Assembly: GCA_902834965.1 (NCBI GenBank)
Contig: CADFKY010000008.1
Span: 1-22,145 of the forward strand
From: Veillonellaceae bacterium
GTDB taxonomy: Bacteria; Bacillota_C; Negativicutes; Veillonellales; Veillonellaceae
Reading direction: 5' to 3'
DNA length: 22,145 nucleotides
This document shows positions 7,354-15,479 of the stretch, in pieces (positions within the stretch are counted from its first letter, which is position 1; every line of letters starts with the position of its first letter). Under the pieces are notes generated by a model. That model was given only the letters and a program-made list of their open reading frames with translations, was not told where the DNA came from and made no database searches. Position numbers and translations under genes: made by a program.

Positions 7354-7367
7354 CATTCTATAGAATG
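7354..7367. promoter_or_regulatory. 14-bp palindrome between hisC and hisH
   Basis: CATTCTATAGAATG is a perfect palindrome. Its core TTCTATAGAA (7356-7365) is identical to the core of the palindrome at the amtB promoter (2241-2250) and to a site in the his promoter (14832-14841). It may be an operator for a separate promoter of hisH and the second hisF-like gene. No convincing -35/-10 pair is visible next to it. Confidence 0.5.
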
Positions 7368-7422
7368 AAAGTTGATATCATAAGGCGCGAATCATTAGTA
7401 TATATGATATATCCCATATTGA

Positions 7423-8499
7423 TTAATTCATGAATTGTTTTAATATACCGCGCATAACAGCTCCATCTTGAGCCATTGGAATAGTAAGTCTCAACCAACC
7501 TTCCCGTTGCCCACGGCGCACTTGATAGCCTTCTTTTAACCATGCATCAGCCAAGCCTTCTGCATCAGATACAGCAAAGAAAATAAAGTTCGCTTCACTC
7601 TTGTAGTAGTGAATACCTAATTCATCAAACAAGCTTTCCCATTTAGCCCGCTCTTCTGCATTTTGAGATATCGTTCTTGTTAAGAATGCTTGATCATCAA
7701 ATGCTGCTTCTGCTGCTACTTGGGATAAAGTATTGAGATTATATGGCAAGCGGATAGTTTGCATATAGTTCGCAAGCTCTAAAGGCGTCATCATATAGCC
7801 TACACGGTAATTAGCAAGACCATATGCCTTGGAGAAGGTACGCATAATAGCTACATTTGGGAACTCATCTAGCAATGCACGTGCGGTAGGAACATCTACG
7901 GATGTAACGAAGTCAATATAGGCCTCATCGATGATAACTAGTGTGTCTTTTGGTACTTTTGCAATAAAGTTACGGATATCTTCAACAGTTTCATAGGTAC
8001 CTGTCGGGTTATTAGGATTACAAATCCATACGAGGCGTGTTGTGTCGTCTACAGCTTTTAACAATGCGGCGAAATCATAATGACCTGTTTCAAAATCAGC
8101 TTGAACCTCGCGAATTTCAGCACCTTCAACGAGACCATTTAAAGCATACTCAGAGAAGGCTGGCACGCTTACCACGATGGAGTCACCAGCGCTGATCAAT
8201 GTTTTATTGACCATGGCAATAACCTCATCAAGGCCTACACCGATAACAAGTTGCTCTGGTTGTACCTTCCAATACGCAGCTAATTTCATACGCAAATCAG
8301 TGGCGTTACCATCAGGATAATAGTTAGCATCATTATGTGTGACATAGCTAAGGATAGCCTCGCGCACCAATGGAGATGTACCATATGGATTTTCATTGGC
8401 TGACAAGCGCACTAATCGGTCCACCCCAAGACGTTCCTTTACCGCTGCAGCAGGCTCCTCAGGTATATAGGGTTTCAATGTGCGAATTATCTCTTTCAT
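7423..8499 (-). CDS. hisC: Histidinol-phosphate aminotransferase
   Basis: A PLP-dependent fold-type I aminotransferase that converts imidazole-acetol phosphate to histidinol phosphate with glutamate as amino donor. The 358 aa are of normal length. Visible motifs are SANENPYG (33-40), the PLP-phosphate region GVGLDEVI (87-94), CNPNNPTGT (160-168), DEAYIDF (191-197), the Schiff-base lysine K224 in TFSKAYGLANYRVGY, and the substrate-phosphate arginine region near RRGQREGWLRLTI at the C-terminus. The start has AAAGGA 6 nt upstream. It lies between hisE (155 bp away) and hisH (200 bp away), the two loosest junctions of the operon. Specificity for histidinol phosphate is inferred from operon context; related aminotransferases can also accept aromatic keto acids. 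Confidence 0.95.
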   Translation of the reverse strand: MKEIIRTLKPYIPEEPAAAVKERLGVDRLVRLSANENPYGTSPLVREAILSYVTHNDANYYPDGNATDLRMKLAAYWKVQPEQLVIGVGLDEVIAMVNKTLISAGDSIVVSVPAFSEYALNGLVEGAEIREVQADFETGHYDFAALLKAVDDTTRLVWICNPNNPTGTYETVEDIRNFIAKVPKDTLVIIDEAYIDFVTSVDVPTARALLDEFPNVAIMRTFSKAYGLANYRVGYMMTPLELANYMQTIRLPYNLNTLSQVAAEAAFDDQAFLTRTISQNAEERAKWESLFDELGIHYYKSEANFIFFAVSDAEGLADAWLKEGYQVRRGQREGWLRLTIPMAQDGAVMRGILKQFMN

Positions 8500-8654
8500 A
8501 GGCTATCCTTTCTAACTATTTTCTTAACGTATATACACGCGTTCAAACTTATTTTTTGTTTATAAACTCGTCTAAATTCGTATGTACGTATTTCAATGCA
8601 AATACATTTATTAAAACTCATATGAACTTATGTAAGCTCATACCATAGCGAGCA

Positions 8655-8981
8655 TTATAAATTGGTAATTTCTGGGCGATCTGTAGTCTTGCTTACTACC
8701 CCTTCACGGCTCGCAAGTTCTGCCTCAATGGCTTCGTAAGGGATATTTTTTTCCGCCAATAATACGAGCAAGTGATACAACACATCTGCTGTTTCGTAAA
8801 TCAACTCTTGAGGATCTTCGTTCTTTGCAGCGATGACAACCTCTGTCGCCTCTTCGCCTACCTTTTTCAAGATTTTATCGAGACCTTTATCAAATAAGTA
8901 ATTCGTATAAGAACCTTCCTTAGGTTGCGCTTTGCGGTTCTTAATAATTTCGTATAATTCGTTCAATGTTTGTTGTGCCAT
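8655..8981 (-). CDS. hisE: Phosphoribosyl-ATP diphosphatase
   Basis: A small all-alpha MazG-type pyrophosphatase that hydrolyses phosphoribosyl-ATP to phosphoribosyl-AMP, the second step of the pathway. The 108 aa carry the family core GLDKILKKVGEEATEVVIAA followed by ELIYETADVLYHLLVLL. The acidic residues EExxE and ExxD in these bind magnesium. GGAG lies 6 nt before the ATG. In many bacteria it is fused to HisI; here the two are separate genes with hisI 81 bp upstream. Confidence 0.94.
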   Translation of the reverse strand: MAQQTLNELYEIIKNRKAQPKEGSYTNYLFDKGLDKILKKVGEEATEVVIAAKNEDPQELIYETADVLYHLLVLLAEKNIPYEAIEAELASREGVVSKTTDRPEITNL

Positions 8982-9062
8982 ATATAACTCCGTTATACCT
9001 CTTATACTTTACATCCTATTATGCATAGTCTATTAATTACCCATGTAATATCGTATTAACTG

Positions 9063-9377
9063 CTACGCCTCTACATCATTGAAGAAACAGCTTGTACACC
9101 CAGTGTGACACGCAGGACCTTCTGGCTTAACTTGAATGAGCAATGTATCCCTATCGCAATCGAGGGCCATACTCACCACATGCTGCACATTGCCACTCGT
9201 GCCGCCTTTGTGCCATAGCTCTTGGCGAGAACGAGACCAAAACCACGTTTCCTTTGTCTCTAGTGTTTTGTGAAAGCTTTCTTCGTTCATCCACGCCACC
9301 ATGAGCACGTCTTTTGTGTCTACGTCTTGTACAACCGTTGGCAATAAGCCATTTCCCTTTTCAAAATCCGGTTTCAT
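9063..9377 (-). CDS. hisI: Phosphoribosyl-AMP cyclohydrolase
   Basis: A zinc enzyme that opens the adenine ring of phosphoribosyl-AMP, the third step of histidine synthesis. With the start at 9377 it is 104 aa. This ATG has AAGGA with 7 nt spacing, whereas the frame's upstream TTG at 9410 does not. Family motifs are [10 protein letters not shown] (24-33), [15 protein letters not shown] (44-58), TSGNVQHV (60-67) and the metal ligands: the acidic cluster DCDRD (73-77) plus Cys90, Cys94 and Cys97 in CHTGCTSC. Some databases call the gene hisI1. It is followed by the separately encoded HisE. Confidence 0.94.
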   Translation of the reverse strand: MKPDFEKGNGLLPTVVQDVDTKDVLMVAWMNEESFHKTLETKETWFWSRSRQELWHKGGTSGNVQHVVSMALDCDRDTLLIQVKPEGPACHTGCTSCFFNDVEA

Positions 9378-9490
9378 ATAGTAATCCTTTAATACATGTA
9401 ATCTTTTCAAAATTCAATGTTTTATTTAGTACCTTTACCATAGTGGAGGCATTTAATCCATTTACCATACGCTAATTATGTAAATTACTT

Positions 9491-10249
9491 TTATCGTACG
9501 GTAATTCCTCGAGCTCGTAATTCATATTTAAGATCAGGGATTTTAATTTCTCCAAAGTGGAAGATAGATGCCGCCAACGCACCGGTAACGCCAGTTTGTT
9601 CAAAGAGGTCTATAAAATCTTGAACCTTACCGGCACCGCCTGATGCGATGATAGGTACATCTACAACGGCTTCTATAGCCTTATATAGTTCAATATCAAA
9701 GCCAGATTTAGTACCGTCCTTGTCCATGCTCGTTACGAGCAATTCCCCTGCGCCACGAGAGACGGCTTCCTTAGCCCAATCAAGGGCTTTCCATTCGGTG
9801 CGCTTACGACCGCCGTGCGTATAAGCGTACCATTCGCCAGTCTCTTCATCTGTTTTTACGTCGATAGCCACTACCATACATTGGTTGCCGAACTTTTGAG
9901 CTCCTTCGGTGATGAGTTCAGGATTTGCAAGGGCTGCCGAATTCAAAGACACCTTGTCGGCGCCAGCTTTCAACAAAGCCGTCATATCCTCAACGGTCTT
10001 GATACCACCACCAACGGTGAGCGGCATAAAGACTTGGGAAGAAATCTCTTGCACTACGTCACGCATAGTAGTCCGTGTATCGACGGTAGCCGTAATATCT
10101 AAGAATACTAATTCGTCAGCCTGTTGCTGTTCATAGGAGGCCGCAATATCTACGGGACTACCTACATCTACGAGGTTAACAAAGTTAACCCCTTTTTTAA
10201 CGCGCCCATCATCCACATCAAGGCACGGAATAATCCGTTTCGCTAACAT
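9491..10249 (-). CDS. hisF: Imidazole glycerol phosphate synthase cyclase subunit HisF (canonical)
   Basis: The barrel subunit that joins ammonia from HisH to PRFAR, giving imidazole glycerol phosphate and AICAR. The 252 aa keep every residue expected for activity: Asp11 and Lys19 in [12 protein letters not shown], Asp130 in VVAIDVK, the aspartate of SMDKDGT (equivalent to Asp176) and the phosphate-binding serines in IIASGGAG and AASIFHF. The start at 10249 is chosen for GGGGAG 7 nt upstream; a GTG five codons earlier is less likely. It follows hisA by 27 bp. It has a divergent paralogue at 5813-6583, and this copy is the one expected to catalyse the reaction. Confidence 0.95.
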   Translation of the reverse strand: MLAKRIIPCLDVDDGRVKKGVNFVNLVDVGSPVDIAASYEQQQADELVFLDITATVDTRTTMRDVVQEISSQVFMPLTVGGGIKTVEDMTALLKAGADKVSLNSAALANPELITEGAQKFGNQCMVVAIDVKTDEETGEWYAYTHGGRKRTEWKALDWAKEAVSRGAGELLVTSMDKDGTKSGFDIELYKAIEAVVDVPIIASGGAGKVQDFIDLFEQTGVTGALAASIFHFGEIKIPDLKYELRARGITVR

Positions 10250-10276
10250 AATTCTACTCCCCACTAAGTGTTCAAG

Positions 10277-10996
10277 TTACCGTTGATTGTACCCAGCAAT
10301 TTCCTCTAATGTAATCGTTCCTTCATACAAAGCCTTACCAACGATGCTATCCATAACGCCTTTGGCTTCAAGGGATTTAATATCTTCTAAATTACGAACG
10401 CCACCAGACGCAACGATGCGTGTCGTAGGGAATTCTTTTTGTAAATTGCCGAGCAAGTCCTCATTAGCGCCTTGCATAGTGCCATCTCTGTCCACATCGG
10501 TAACAATGAAGTACTTTGCGCCGCCTTCAACCATAGCGCCAATCAAATCGGTCATAGGCACATCGGATTGATCGAGCCAACCTTCAGCAGCGACCTTACC
10601 GTTTTTACCATCTACGCCGATGACAATGCGCTCTGCACCGTATTCTGCAATCACTTGTTTGGTAAGCTCTGGATTTTTGAGGGCCACAGAACCTAGGATA
10701 ACACGGTCAACGCCTAAGCCTAAATAGAGGTCTACGGCCTCTTTATCTCGAATGCCTCCACCGATTTCAAGAATGCCTGTGAAAGCTTCACGCACTGCTT
10801 TTACAATGTCTACGTTAACAGGTTTGCCCGCCTTAGCACCATCTAAATCGACGAGGTGTAGCGCTCCAACCTTGGCATCTTCATATTGTTTTGCTTGGTC
10901 TACTGGATCAGGATTGATTACCGTTTCCTGTGCGAAGTCACCTTTATAGAGTCGAACGCTGCGACCATCTTGTAAATCTATAGCTGGAAAAATCAT
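10277..10996 (-). CDS. hisA: ProFAR isomerase HisA
   Basis: A (beta-alpha)8-barrel isomerase that converts ProFAR to PRFAR by an Amadori rearrangement, the fourth step. It is 239 aa, the usual size. Catalytic Asp7 lies in PAIDLQDGRSVRL and Asp129 in IVIGVDGKNG. The phosphate loops are EIGGGIRD (77-84) and VASGGVRN, and TDVDRDGT lies at 166-173. AAAGGAG precedes the ATG. The gene sits between hisB (26 bp) and hisF (27 bp), tightly packed. Nothing suggests the dual HisA/TrpF (PriA) type. Confidence 0.95.
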   Translation of the reverse strand: MIFPAIDLQDGRSVRLYKGDFAQETVINPDPVDQAKQYEDAKVGALHLVDLDGAKAGKPVNVDIVKAVREAFTGILEIGGGIRDKEAVDLYLGLGVDRVILGSVALKNPELTKQVIAEYGAERIVIGVDGKNGKVAAEGWLDQSDVPMTDLIGAMVEGGAKYFIVTDVDRDGTMQGANEDLLGNLQKEFPTTRIVASGGVRNLEDIKSLEAKGVMDSIVGKALYEGTITLEEIAGYNQR

Positions 10997-11022
10997 AGGT
11001 TCTCCTTTATTAAATGACTATA

Positions 11023-11613
11023 TTAAATAACGCCCTTTGTAGAGTTTACCCCTTGAATATCTGGGTTAATTGTAACGGCCTTGCGCAATGCACGGCCTGT
11101 AGCCTTAAACATACTTTCAATAATGTGATGTGTATTGCGACCATATAAATTGCGAACATGTAAATTCATAGCAGCGCTCATAGCTAGTGCTTGGAAGAAA
11201 TCCTCTACTAGCTCTGTTTCAAAGTTGCCACCTAGAACAGGAGTGCTCCATTCGCCTTGGAATACGAGGTACGGACGACCGCTCAAGTCGATCACAACTT
11301 GCGTCAAAGCTTCGTCCATAGGAACCCACGCATCGCCGTAACGCTCGATGCCAGCCTTATCGCCTAAGGCTTTCACCAAAGCCTGACCTAAGGCCAATCC
11401 GATGTCCTCCACAGTGTGGTGAGCATCTACATAGGTATCGCCTTTTGCCTCTACCACGAGACCAAAGCGCCCATGTTTTGCGAGCAGCGTCAACATGTGG
11501 TCAAAAAAGCCAATGCCTGTGGAGATGGAGCTCGTTTGCGCCCCATCAAGGGTAAGTTCTACTGTAATATCTGTTTCTTGAGTGGTGCGTTGCACCGTAC
11601 CTGTGCGTATCAT
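11023..11613 (-). CDS. hisB: Imidazoleglycerol-phosphate dehydratase
   Basis: A metal-dependent (Mn) dehydratase that turns imidazole glycerol phosphate into imidazole-acetol phosphate. At 196 aa it is the monofunctional form, without the phosphatase domain found in enteric HisB, which fits the presence of a separate PHP phosphatase at 16393-17256. Metal-binding motifs are FFDHML (36-41), [10 protein letters not shown] (63-72) and NTHHIIES near the C-terminus. The ATG has a GAGGT site 4 nt upstream. It lies 119 bp after hisD; that gap holds an AT-rich hairpin and a tandem repeat. Confidence 0.95.
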   Translation of the reverse strand: MIRTGTVQRTTQETDITVELTLDGAQTSSISTGIGFFDHMLTLLAKHGRFGLVVEAKGDTYVDAHHTVEDIGLALGQALVKALGDKAGIERYGDAWVPMDEALTQVVIDLSGRPYLVFQGEWSTPVLGGNFETELVEDFFQALAMSAAMNLHVRNLYGRNTHHIIESMFKATGRALRKAVTINPDIQGVNSTKGVI

Positions 11614-11656
11614 AACGACCTCTATACCTCAAATCTATTTTATAATCTAGTATTCA

Positions 11657-11732
11657 ATCTATATTTTAAATATGTATATAAATATAGATGCCAACTCTAT
11701 TTTCTACTATTCTTTATAACTATTCTTTATAA
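11657..11732 (-). repeat. AT-rich hairpin and 13-bp tandem repeat between hisD and hisB
   Basis: ATCTATATTT (11657-11666) pairs perfectly with AAATATAGAT (11680-11689) across a 13-nt loop. Next to it CTATTCTTTATAA occurs twice in tandem (11707-11719 and 11720-11732), ending exactly at the hisD stop codon. The hairpin might influence mRNA processing between hisD and hisB. The tandem copy looks like a small slippage duplication. A function is not evident. Confidence 0.4.
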
Positions 11733-13010
11733 CTATTTTTCAAAACGTACTTCGATGGCGCGCGCATGTGCTTCAAGACCTTCTGTACGAGCTAATGTAG
11801 TAATGTGTGTTGCTACTTCTTCTAATCGTTCTTTTGTAAATTGTGTAAAGGATGTACGTTTCACGAAATCATATACACCAAGTGGAGATGAGAAACGTGC
11901 TGTACCACTAGTAGGTAACACATGGTTTGTACCACCTACGTAGTCGCCCAATGGCTCAGATGCATAAGCACCAAGGAATACGGAGCCTGCATTTTGAACG
12001 AGGCTCATATAACCCATTGGATCTGGCAATTGAATTTCCAAATGCTCTGGTGCTACTTCGTTCATGACCGTAAACATGTCTTCAACGCTATCCATAACAG
12101 CAATATAACTGTTATTTTCAATAGCTGGACGAGCGATGCTTTCACGAGGCAACAATTTTAATTGACGTTCTACCTCATCAGATACGGCATTTGCTAAGCT
12201 TTCACTAGTAGTAACCATAATAGCGCGCGCACGAGGATCATGTTCTGCTTGGGACAAAAAATCCGCCGCAAGGTGTACTGGATTAGCACTATCGTCAGCG
12301 ATAATGCCGATTTCGCTAGGGCCCGCAATCATGTCGATATCAACTTGGCCGAACACTTGGCGCTTTGCTGTAGCAACGTAAATGTTGCCAGGGCCTACGA
12401 TTTTATCAACCTTTGGAATGCTTTCCGTACCATATGCTAGAGCCGCTACACCTTGAGCACCACCTACTTGGTATACTGCATCAACGCCAGCAAGTTTTGC
12501 GGCGCCCAATACAGCAGGGTTAATGCCATCCTTTTGAGGCGGTGTGACCATAACGATTTCTTTAACGCCTGCAATTTTAGCTGGCAACGCAGTCATAATA
12601 ATAGTAGAAGGATAGGCTGCAGTGCCGCCAGGAACATAAAGTCCAACGCGAGCTAATGGAATCACCTTTTGACCACGAATAATGCCCGGTGTATCCATAT
12701 CTACAAAGCCTTGTTCAATTTCACGGCTGTGGAACTCAGTAATATTTGCCTTTGCCTTTAATAAGGCTACTTTCAAATCATCAGATAAGGACTCATAGGC
12801 AGCATCGATTTCCTCTTGAGGCACCTTGAAATCTTCGATGGATACGCCATCAAATTTTTCAGAATAGGCCTTTAAAGCCGCATCACCATTGGTGCGCACA
12901 TCGTCGACGATATCGTACACGCGGCGTTCAATTTCCATATCTGTAGTTTGTTGAGTGTAATTTCGCACGATACCAAGCATCGTATCTAATGATTCCTTAT
13001 AAATTTTCAT
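11733..13010 (-). CDS. hisD: Histidinol dehydrogenase
   Basis: A zinc- and NAD-dependent enzyme that carries out the last two oxidations, histidinol to histidinal to histidine. The 425 aa match the family. Motifs are VPGGTAAYPS (126-135), QVGGAQGVAALAYG (181-194), VGPGNIYVATAKR (205-217), the zinc ligands Gln254 and His257 in SQAEHDPRA, the catalytic Glu322-His323 pair in APEHLEI, Asp356 in GDYVGGTNHVLPT, and His415 in EAHARAIE. AAGGAT lies upstream of the ATG. It follows hisZG by 49 bp. All catalytic positions I can check are intact. Confidence 0.96.
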   Translation of the reverse strand: MKIYKESLDTMLGIVRNYTQQTTDMEIERRVYDIVDDVRTNGDAALKAYSEKFDGVSIEDFKVPQEEIDAAYESLSDDLKVALLKAKANITEFHSREIEQGFVDMDTPGIIRGQKVIPLARVGLYVPGGTAAYPSTIIMTALPAKIAGVKEIVMVTPPQKDGINPAVLGAAKLAGVDAVYQVGGAQGVAALAYGTESIPKVDKIVGPGNIYVATAKRQVFGQVDIDMIAGPSEIGIIADDSANPVHLAADFLSQAEHDPRARAIMVTTSESLANAVSDEVERQLKLLPRESIARPAIENNSYIAVMDSVEDMFTVMNEVAPEHLEIQLPDPMGYMSLVQNAGSVFLGAYASEPLGDYVGGTNHVLPTSGTARFSSPLGVYDFVKRTSFTQFTKERLEEVATHITTLARTEGLEAHARAIEVRFEK

Positions 13011-13059
13011 GTCTTATCCTTCTTCCTATCTATGCTCTTCGCACTATTAGTTCTATCTC

Positions 13060-14661
13060 TTATTTATTAATGGCTTCTGAAAGCTGATCTATAAGTTTAA
13101 AAATAGTATTTCTCTTTTGTTTTAACGCTAATGGATTAGCTACTAAGCGGGTAGAAATCTTTTGCAACCAGTCAAAGATTTCTAAGTTATTTTCCCGTAA
13201 GGTTGTACCAGTTTCAGTAATATCTACGATGGCATCAGCCAGCCCTACGAGAGGCGCCAATTCTACGGAGCCTTCAATTTTGATGATTTCTACATCTTGT
13301 GCTCCGAAGTACTGTTTTGTAATGGTTGGGTATTTTGTACCGATACGTTGACGACGACCTTCTTTAGGATCATAGCCTGCCAAAGAGGCCAAAATAAATT
13401 GGCATTTACCAGTTTGTAAATCTAGCATTTCATAGCTTGTATCGTCTTGTTCATCTAGTACATCACTACCAACGATACCAAGGTCTACCACACCGTTTTT
13501 CAAGTAAGTCGTTACATCTGGGCCTTTAGCGAGGATAACCTCAATAGCATCGCCCAACGGAATGATAAGCTTACGCGCCTTGTTCCGTAATGGCTCACAA
13601 TCTACGCCACAGGACTCCAAGAGAGGAATAAAATCTTTCTCTACGCGGCCCTTTGTAAGAGCGATACGCAATTTACCATTATCTTGATTGTTGCTTTCAC
13701 CATTCAAGGTCACATCGGTCAAGACGTCGATGTTGAAAGCCATCCCCACCGCAGGCATTGGCGTACCATCAAAGCTAGATAGCAAACCGTCATAACGACC
13801 GCCGCTGACGATGTATTGGGACACGCCGTCTACGTAGCCTCTAAAGGTAAGGCCTGTATAGTAGGATTGAAGTGGCTCAGTAGAGACGTCAATGCGAACC
13901 TGCTGACCTGTTTGAGCCACTTGGTTCGCCATATCTACGAGATTATCTAAAATGCGTTGCGCCGCTGCAGGCAAGATGATTTGATTGAGCTCATCCTTAA
14001 TATCTTGCACCGTGCCAAACAAGCGAGGCCATACAGTTAAGAATGGATATAAGGCGCTATTTTTAAAGTCGGAAATCAACTCGTTATAACGTGGCAAGTA
14101 TTTAGTAAACAAAGCATCGAGGAGCTCAGATTTTTCTTTATCACTAAGACCAAGAGCATCGGTAATAGCACGAGAGAAACGAGCATCTCCAATTTCTAAT
14201 AGCAAATTATTACCAAGCTGAGTTTCGTTTACCTCTTTAATGATGGCGAAGCACTCTTGCTCGGCTTCAATGCCTTCATAGCCTACCATCTCGATGCCAC
14301 CTTGCGTTACTTGGTTCACATCGCCGCGGTGCTTTTTATTTTTCATGAATACATCGCCTAAGTAATAGAACGTGCGAGGTAGTTCAATATTGGTAGTCGC
14401 CAAGAAACGACCGATTGGCATAGTCAAATCAGGACGAATTACGACGGACTCATCAGAACTATCCATGAACTCGTACATATGCTGACCGCGCCCCATTTCA
14501 TAGCCATTAAATACATCCTTGTACTCCACAAGAGGTGTAGAGATCTTTGTGTATTGGCGGCTACGACATAGACCGAGCACATATTGGCTCACATCATCCT
14601 TGCGCTCCGCTACGGCCCCTATATCATCACGGAACCCCGTAGGTAATTGCTGCTGTACCAT
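13060..14661 (-). CDS. hisZG: HisZ-HisG fusion: ATP phosphoribosyltransferase
   Basis: The first committed enzyme of the pathway, joining ATP and PRPP. One continuous reading frame of 533 aa holds two parts that are normally separate genes. Residues about 6-317 are a HisZ regulatory domain (class II histidyl-tRNA synthetase-like: PTGFRDD, YEFMDSSDESVVIRPDLTMP, QGGIEMVG, SGGRYDGLLSSFDG). A polar linker with NGESNNQDNG follows at about 320-329. Residues about 330-533 are a short-form HisG (RIALTKGRVEKD, DLGIVGSDVLDE and the PRPP loop DITETGTTLREN at 480-491). Short HisG lacks its own allosteric domain and needs HisZ, so fusion fixes a 1:1 ratio. The start at 14661 has AAAGGA with 8 nt spacing; the longer frame to 14694 lacks a suitable site. 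It is the first gene of the his operon and the probable point of feedback control by histidine. Confidence 0.93.
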   Translation of the reverse strand: MVQQQLPTGFRDDIGAVAERKDDVSQYVLGLCRSRQYTKISTPLVEYKDVFNGYEMGRGQHMYEFMDSSDESVVIRPDLTMPIGRFLATTNIELPRTFYYLGDVFMKNKKHRGDVNQVTQGGIEMVGYEGIEAEQECFAIIKEVNETQLGNNLLLEIGDARFSRAITDALGLSDKEKSELLDALFTKYLPRYNELISDFKNSALYPFLTVWPRLFGTVQDIKDELNQIILPAAAQRILDNLVDMANQVAQTGQQVRIDVSTEPLQSYYTGLTFRGYVDGVSQYIVSGGRYDGLLSSFDGTPMPAVGMAFNIDVLTDVTLNGESNNQDNGKLRIALTKGRVEKDFIPLLESCGVDCEPLRNKARKLIIPLGDAIEVILAKGPDVTTYLKNGVVDLGIVGSDVLDEQDDTSYEMLDLQTGKCQFILASLAGYDPKEGRRQRIGTKYPTITKQYFGAQDVEIIKIEGSVELAPLVGLADAIVDITETGTTLRENNLEIFDWLQKISTRLVANPLALKQKRNTIFKLIDQLSEAINK

Positions 14662-14699
14662 CGTAAACATCCTTTCTATCATTTCATTTCTCATATCTG

Positions 14700-14744
14700 T
14701 GAAAGCATCATATAATCAGTTTCAAACGAGTTGAATGGCTTTCA
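14700..14744 (-). promoter_or_regulatory. Possible stem-loop in the his leader
   Basis: TGAAAGC (14700-14706) pairs with GCTTTCA (14738-14744) and TTCAA (14721-14725) with TTGAA (14731-14735). It lies in the 150-nt leader of hisZG. No T-run follows and no T-box motif is present, so it is not an obvious attenuator. Confidence 0.3.
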
Positions 14745-14819
14745 TTTATCTATGAGAAAAAATTTACCTATATCGATACTTTTCTATTTTATCGCTTTAT
14801 CTAGTTAAAGTATGAAATT

Positions 14820-14860
14820 ATAATATAACGGTTCTATAGAATTGTCAATAGAACCGTTAT
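14820..14860 (-). promoter_or_regulatory. his operon promoter embedded in a 13-bp inverted repeat operator
   Basis: On the minus strand TTGACA (14843-14848) is followed after 17 nt by TATTAT (14820-14825). Around it, ATAACGGTTCTAT (14825-14837) and ATAGAACCGTTAT (14848-14860) are perfect 13-bp inverted repeats separated by 10 nt. One arm abuts the -35 box from upstream and the other fills the spacer down to the -10 box, a typical repressor operator position. The inner arm contains the shared core TTCTATAGAA (14832-14841). As RNA, the same hairpin could also act as a weak stop for the genes upstream at 14944-16276. Confidence 0.7.
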
Positions 14861-14943
14861 GATTTCACGTTATTAATATAAAGATACTACACCTATGGCT
14901 TATATCCTCTTATATACTATAGTTAAATATATATAATTAAGGA

Positions 14944-15408
14944 TTAATTTTGACTTTGTAACGATAGATATATAGACCTATCAACTTCATCTAAGTCTTC
15001 AATCTTATACTTCGTTTTACTTTCATCAAAATGATAATATTTCCGAACATGATCCAATAAAGCTTTGGACTCTTGGTTCTGTTTGGAGAAGAATAAAACA
15101 CAATTCATAGTATTATCAAAGACAATCATATTATCCTTACATAATAAGTATAGATACGAGCTGCCAGCCTTATCTTTCTCTACAAAGGCATCAAAGAAAT
15201 AAGGAAATTTAGAGTTAGAGAAACTAGTATCAGATACAATAAATTGGCTACCAAATTTGCTAATATGAATTTCATTCTTAGGCCCAAACTCTAAAACTAC
15301 ACTACGGCCAACCAGCTCATCTGATGATGGTTCATGATAAAACATATAAGCTACAAAAGCTGTTATTAGGGTAATCAAAATCGCAAATCCAGATAATAGT
15401 TTTCTCAT
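14944..15408 (-). CDS. Unrecognised small membrane-anchored protein (154 aa)
   Basis: I do not recognise this protein. Residues 1-22 (MRKLLSGFAILITLITAFVAYM) form a positively charged start plus one hydrophobic helix, an uncleaved anchor or a signal peptide. No lipobox cysteine follows. The remaining 130 residues are soluble and mixed alpha/beta, with a strand-like stretch ELVGRSVVLEFGPKNEIHIS and a lysine/aspartate-rich tail. The export signal places it outside the cytoplasmic membrane. GGGAG with 6 nt spacing supports the start. It is the last of three small genes (14944-16276) in the same direction, 71 bp after its neighbour. No terminator is obvious between it and the his promoter. Confidence 0.65.
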   Translation of the reverse strand: MRKLLSGFAILITLITAFVAYMFYHEPSSDELVGRSVVLEFGPKNEIHISKFGSQFIVSDTSFSNSKFPYFFDAFVEKDKAGSSYLYLLCKDNMIVFDNTMNCVLFFSKQNQESKALLDHVRKYYHFDESKTKYKIEDLDEVDRSIYLSLQSQN

Positions 15409-15479
15409 TATATTCTCCCACTTACCTTAGCCTGTCAACCAAATGCTTGGATAGATGCAATGCTATTATTATCATTAAC

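Noticed and set aside
7358..7543. Minus-strand 61-codon frame at the 3' end of hisC
   Set aside because: It overlaps the conserved end of hisC in another frame and has no ribosome binding site; it is a shadow.
11416..11943. Plus-strand open frame of 175 codons across hisB-hisD
   Set aside because: It lies antisense to two well-supported genes and the AT-rich gap between them, has no ribosome binding site, and its predicted protein has no family features.
14662..14820. T-box or his leader-peptide attenuator in front of hisZG
   Set aside because: No TGGNACC-type T-box sequence, no run of His codons in a short ORF and no terminator before the start were seen; the dyad at the promoter explains control better.
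14825..14860. The dyad as a plain terminator of the 14944-16276 genes
   Set aside because: A good -35/-10 pair is nested in it and the trailing sequence is only weakly T-rich; a dual role remains possible.
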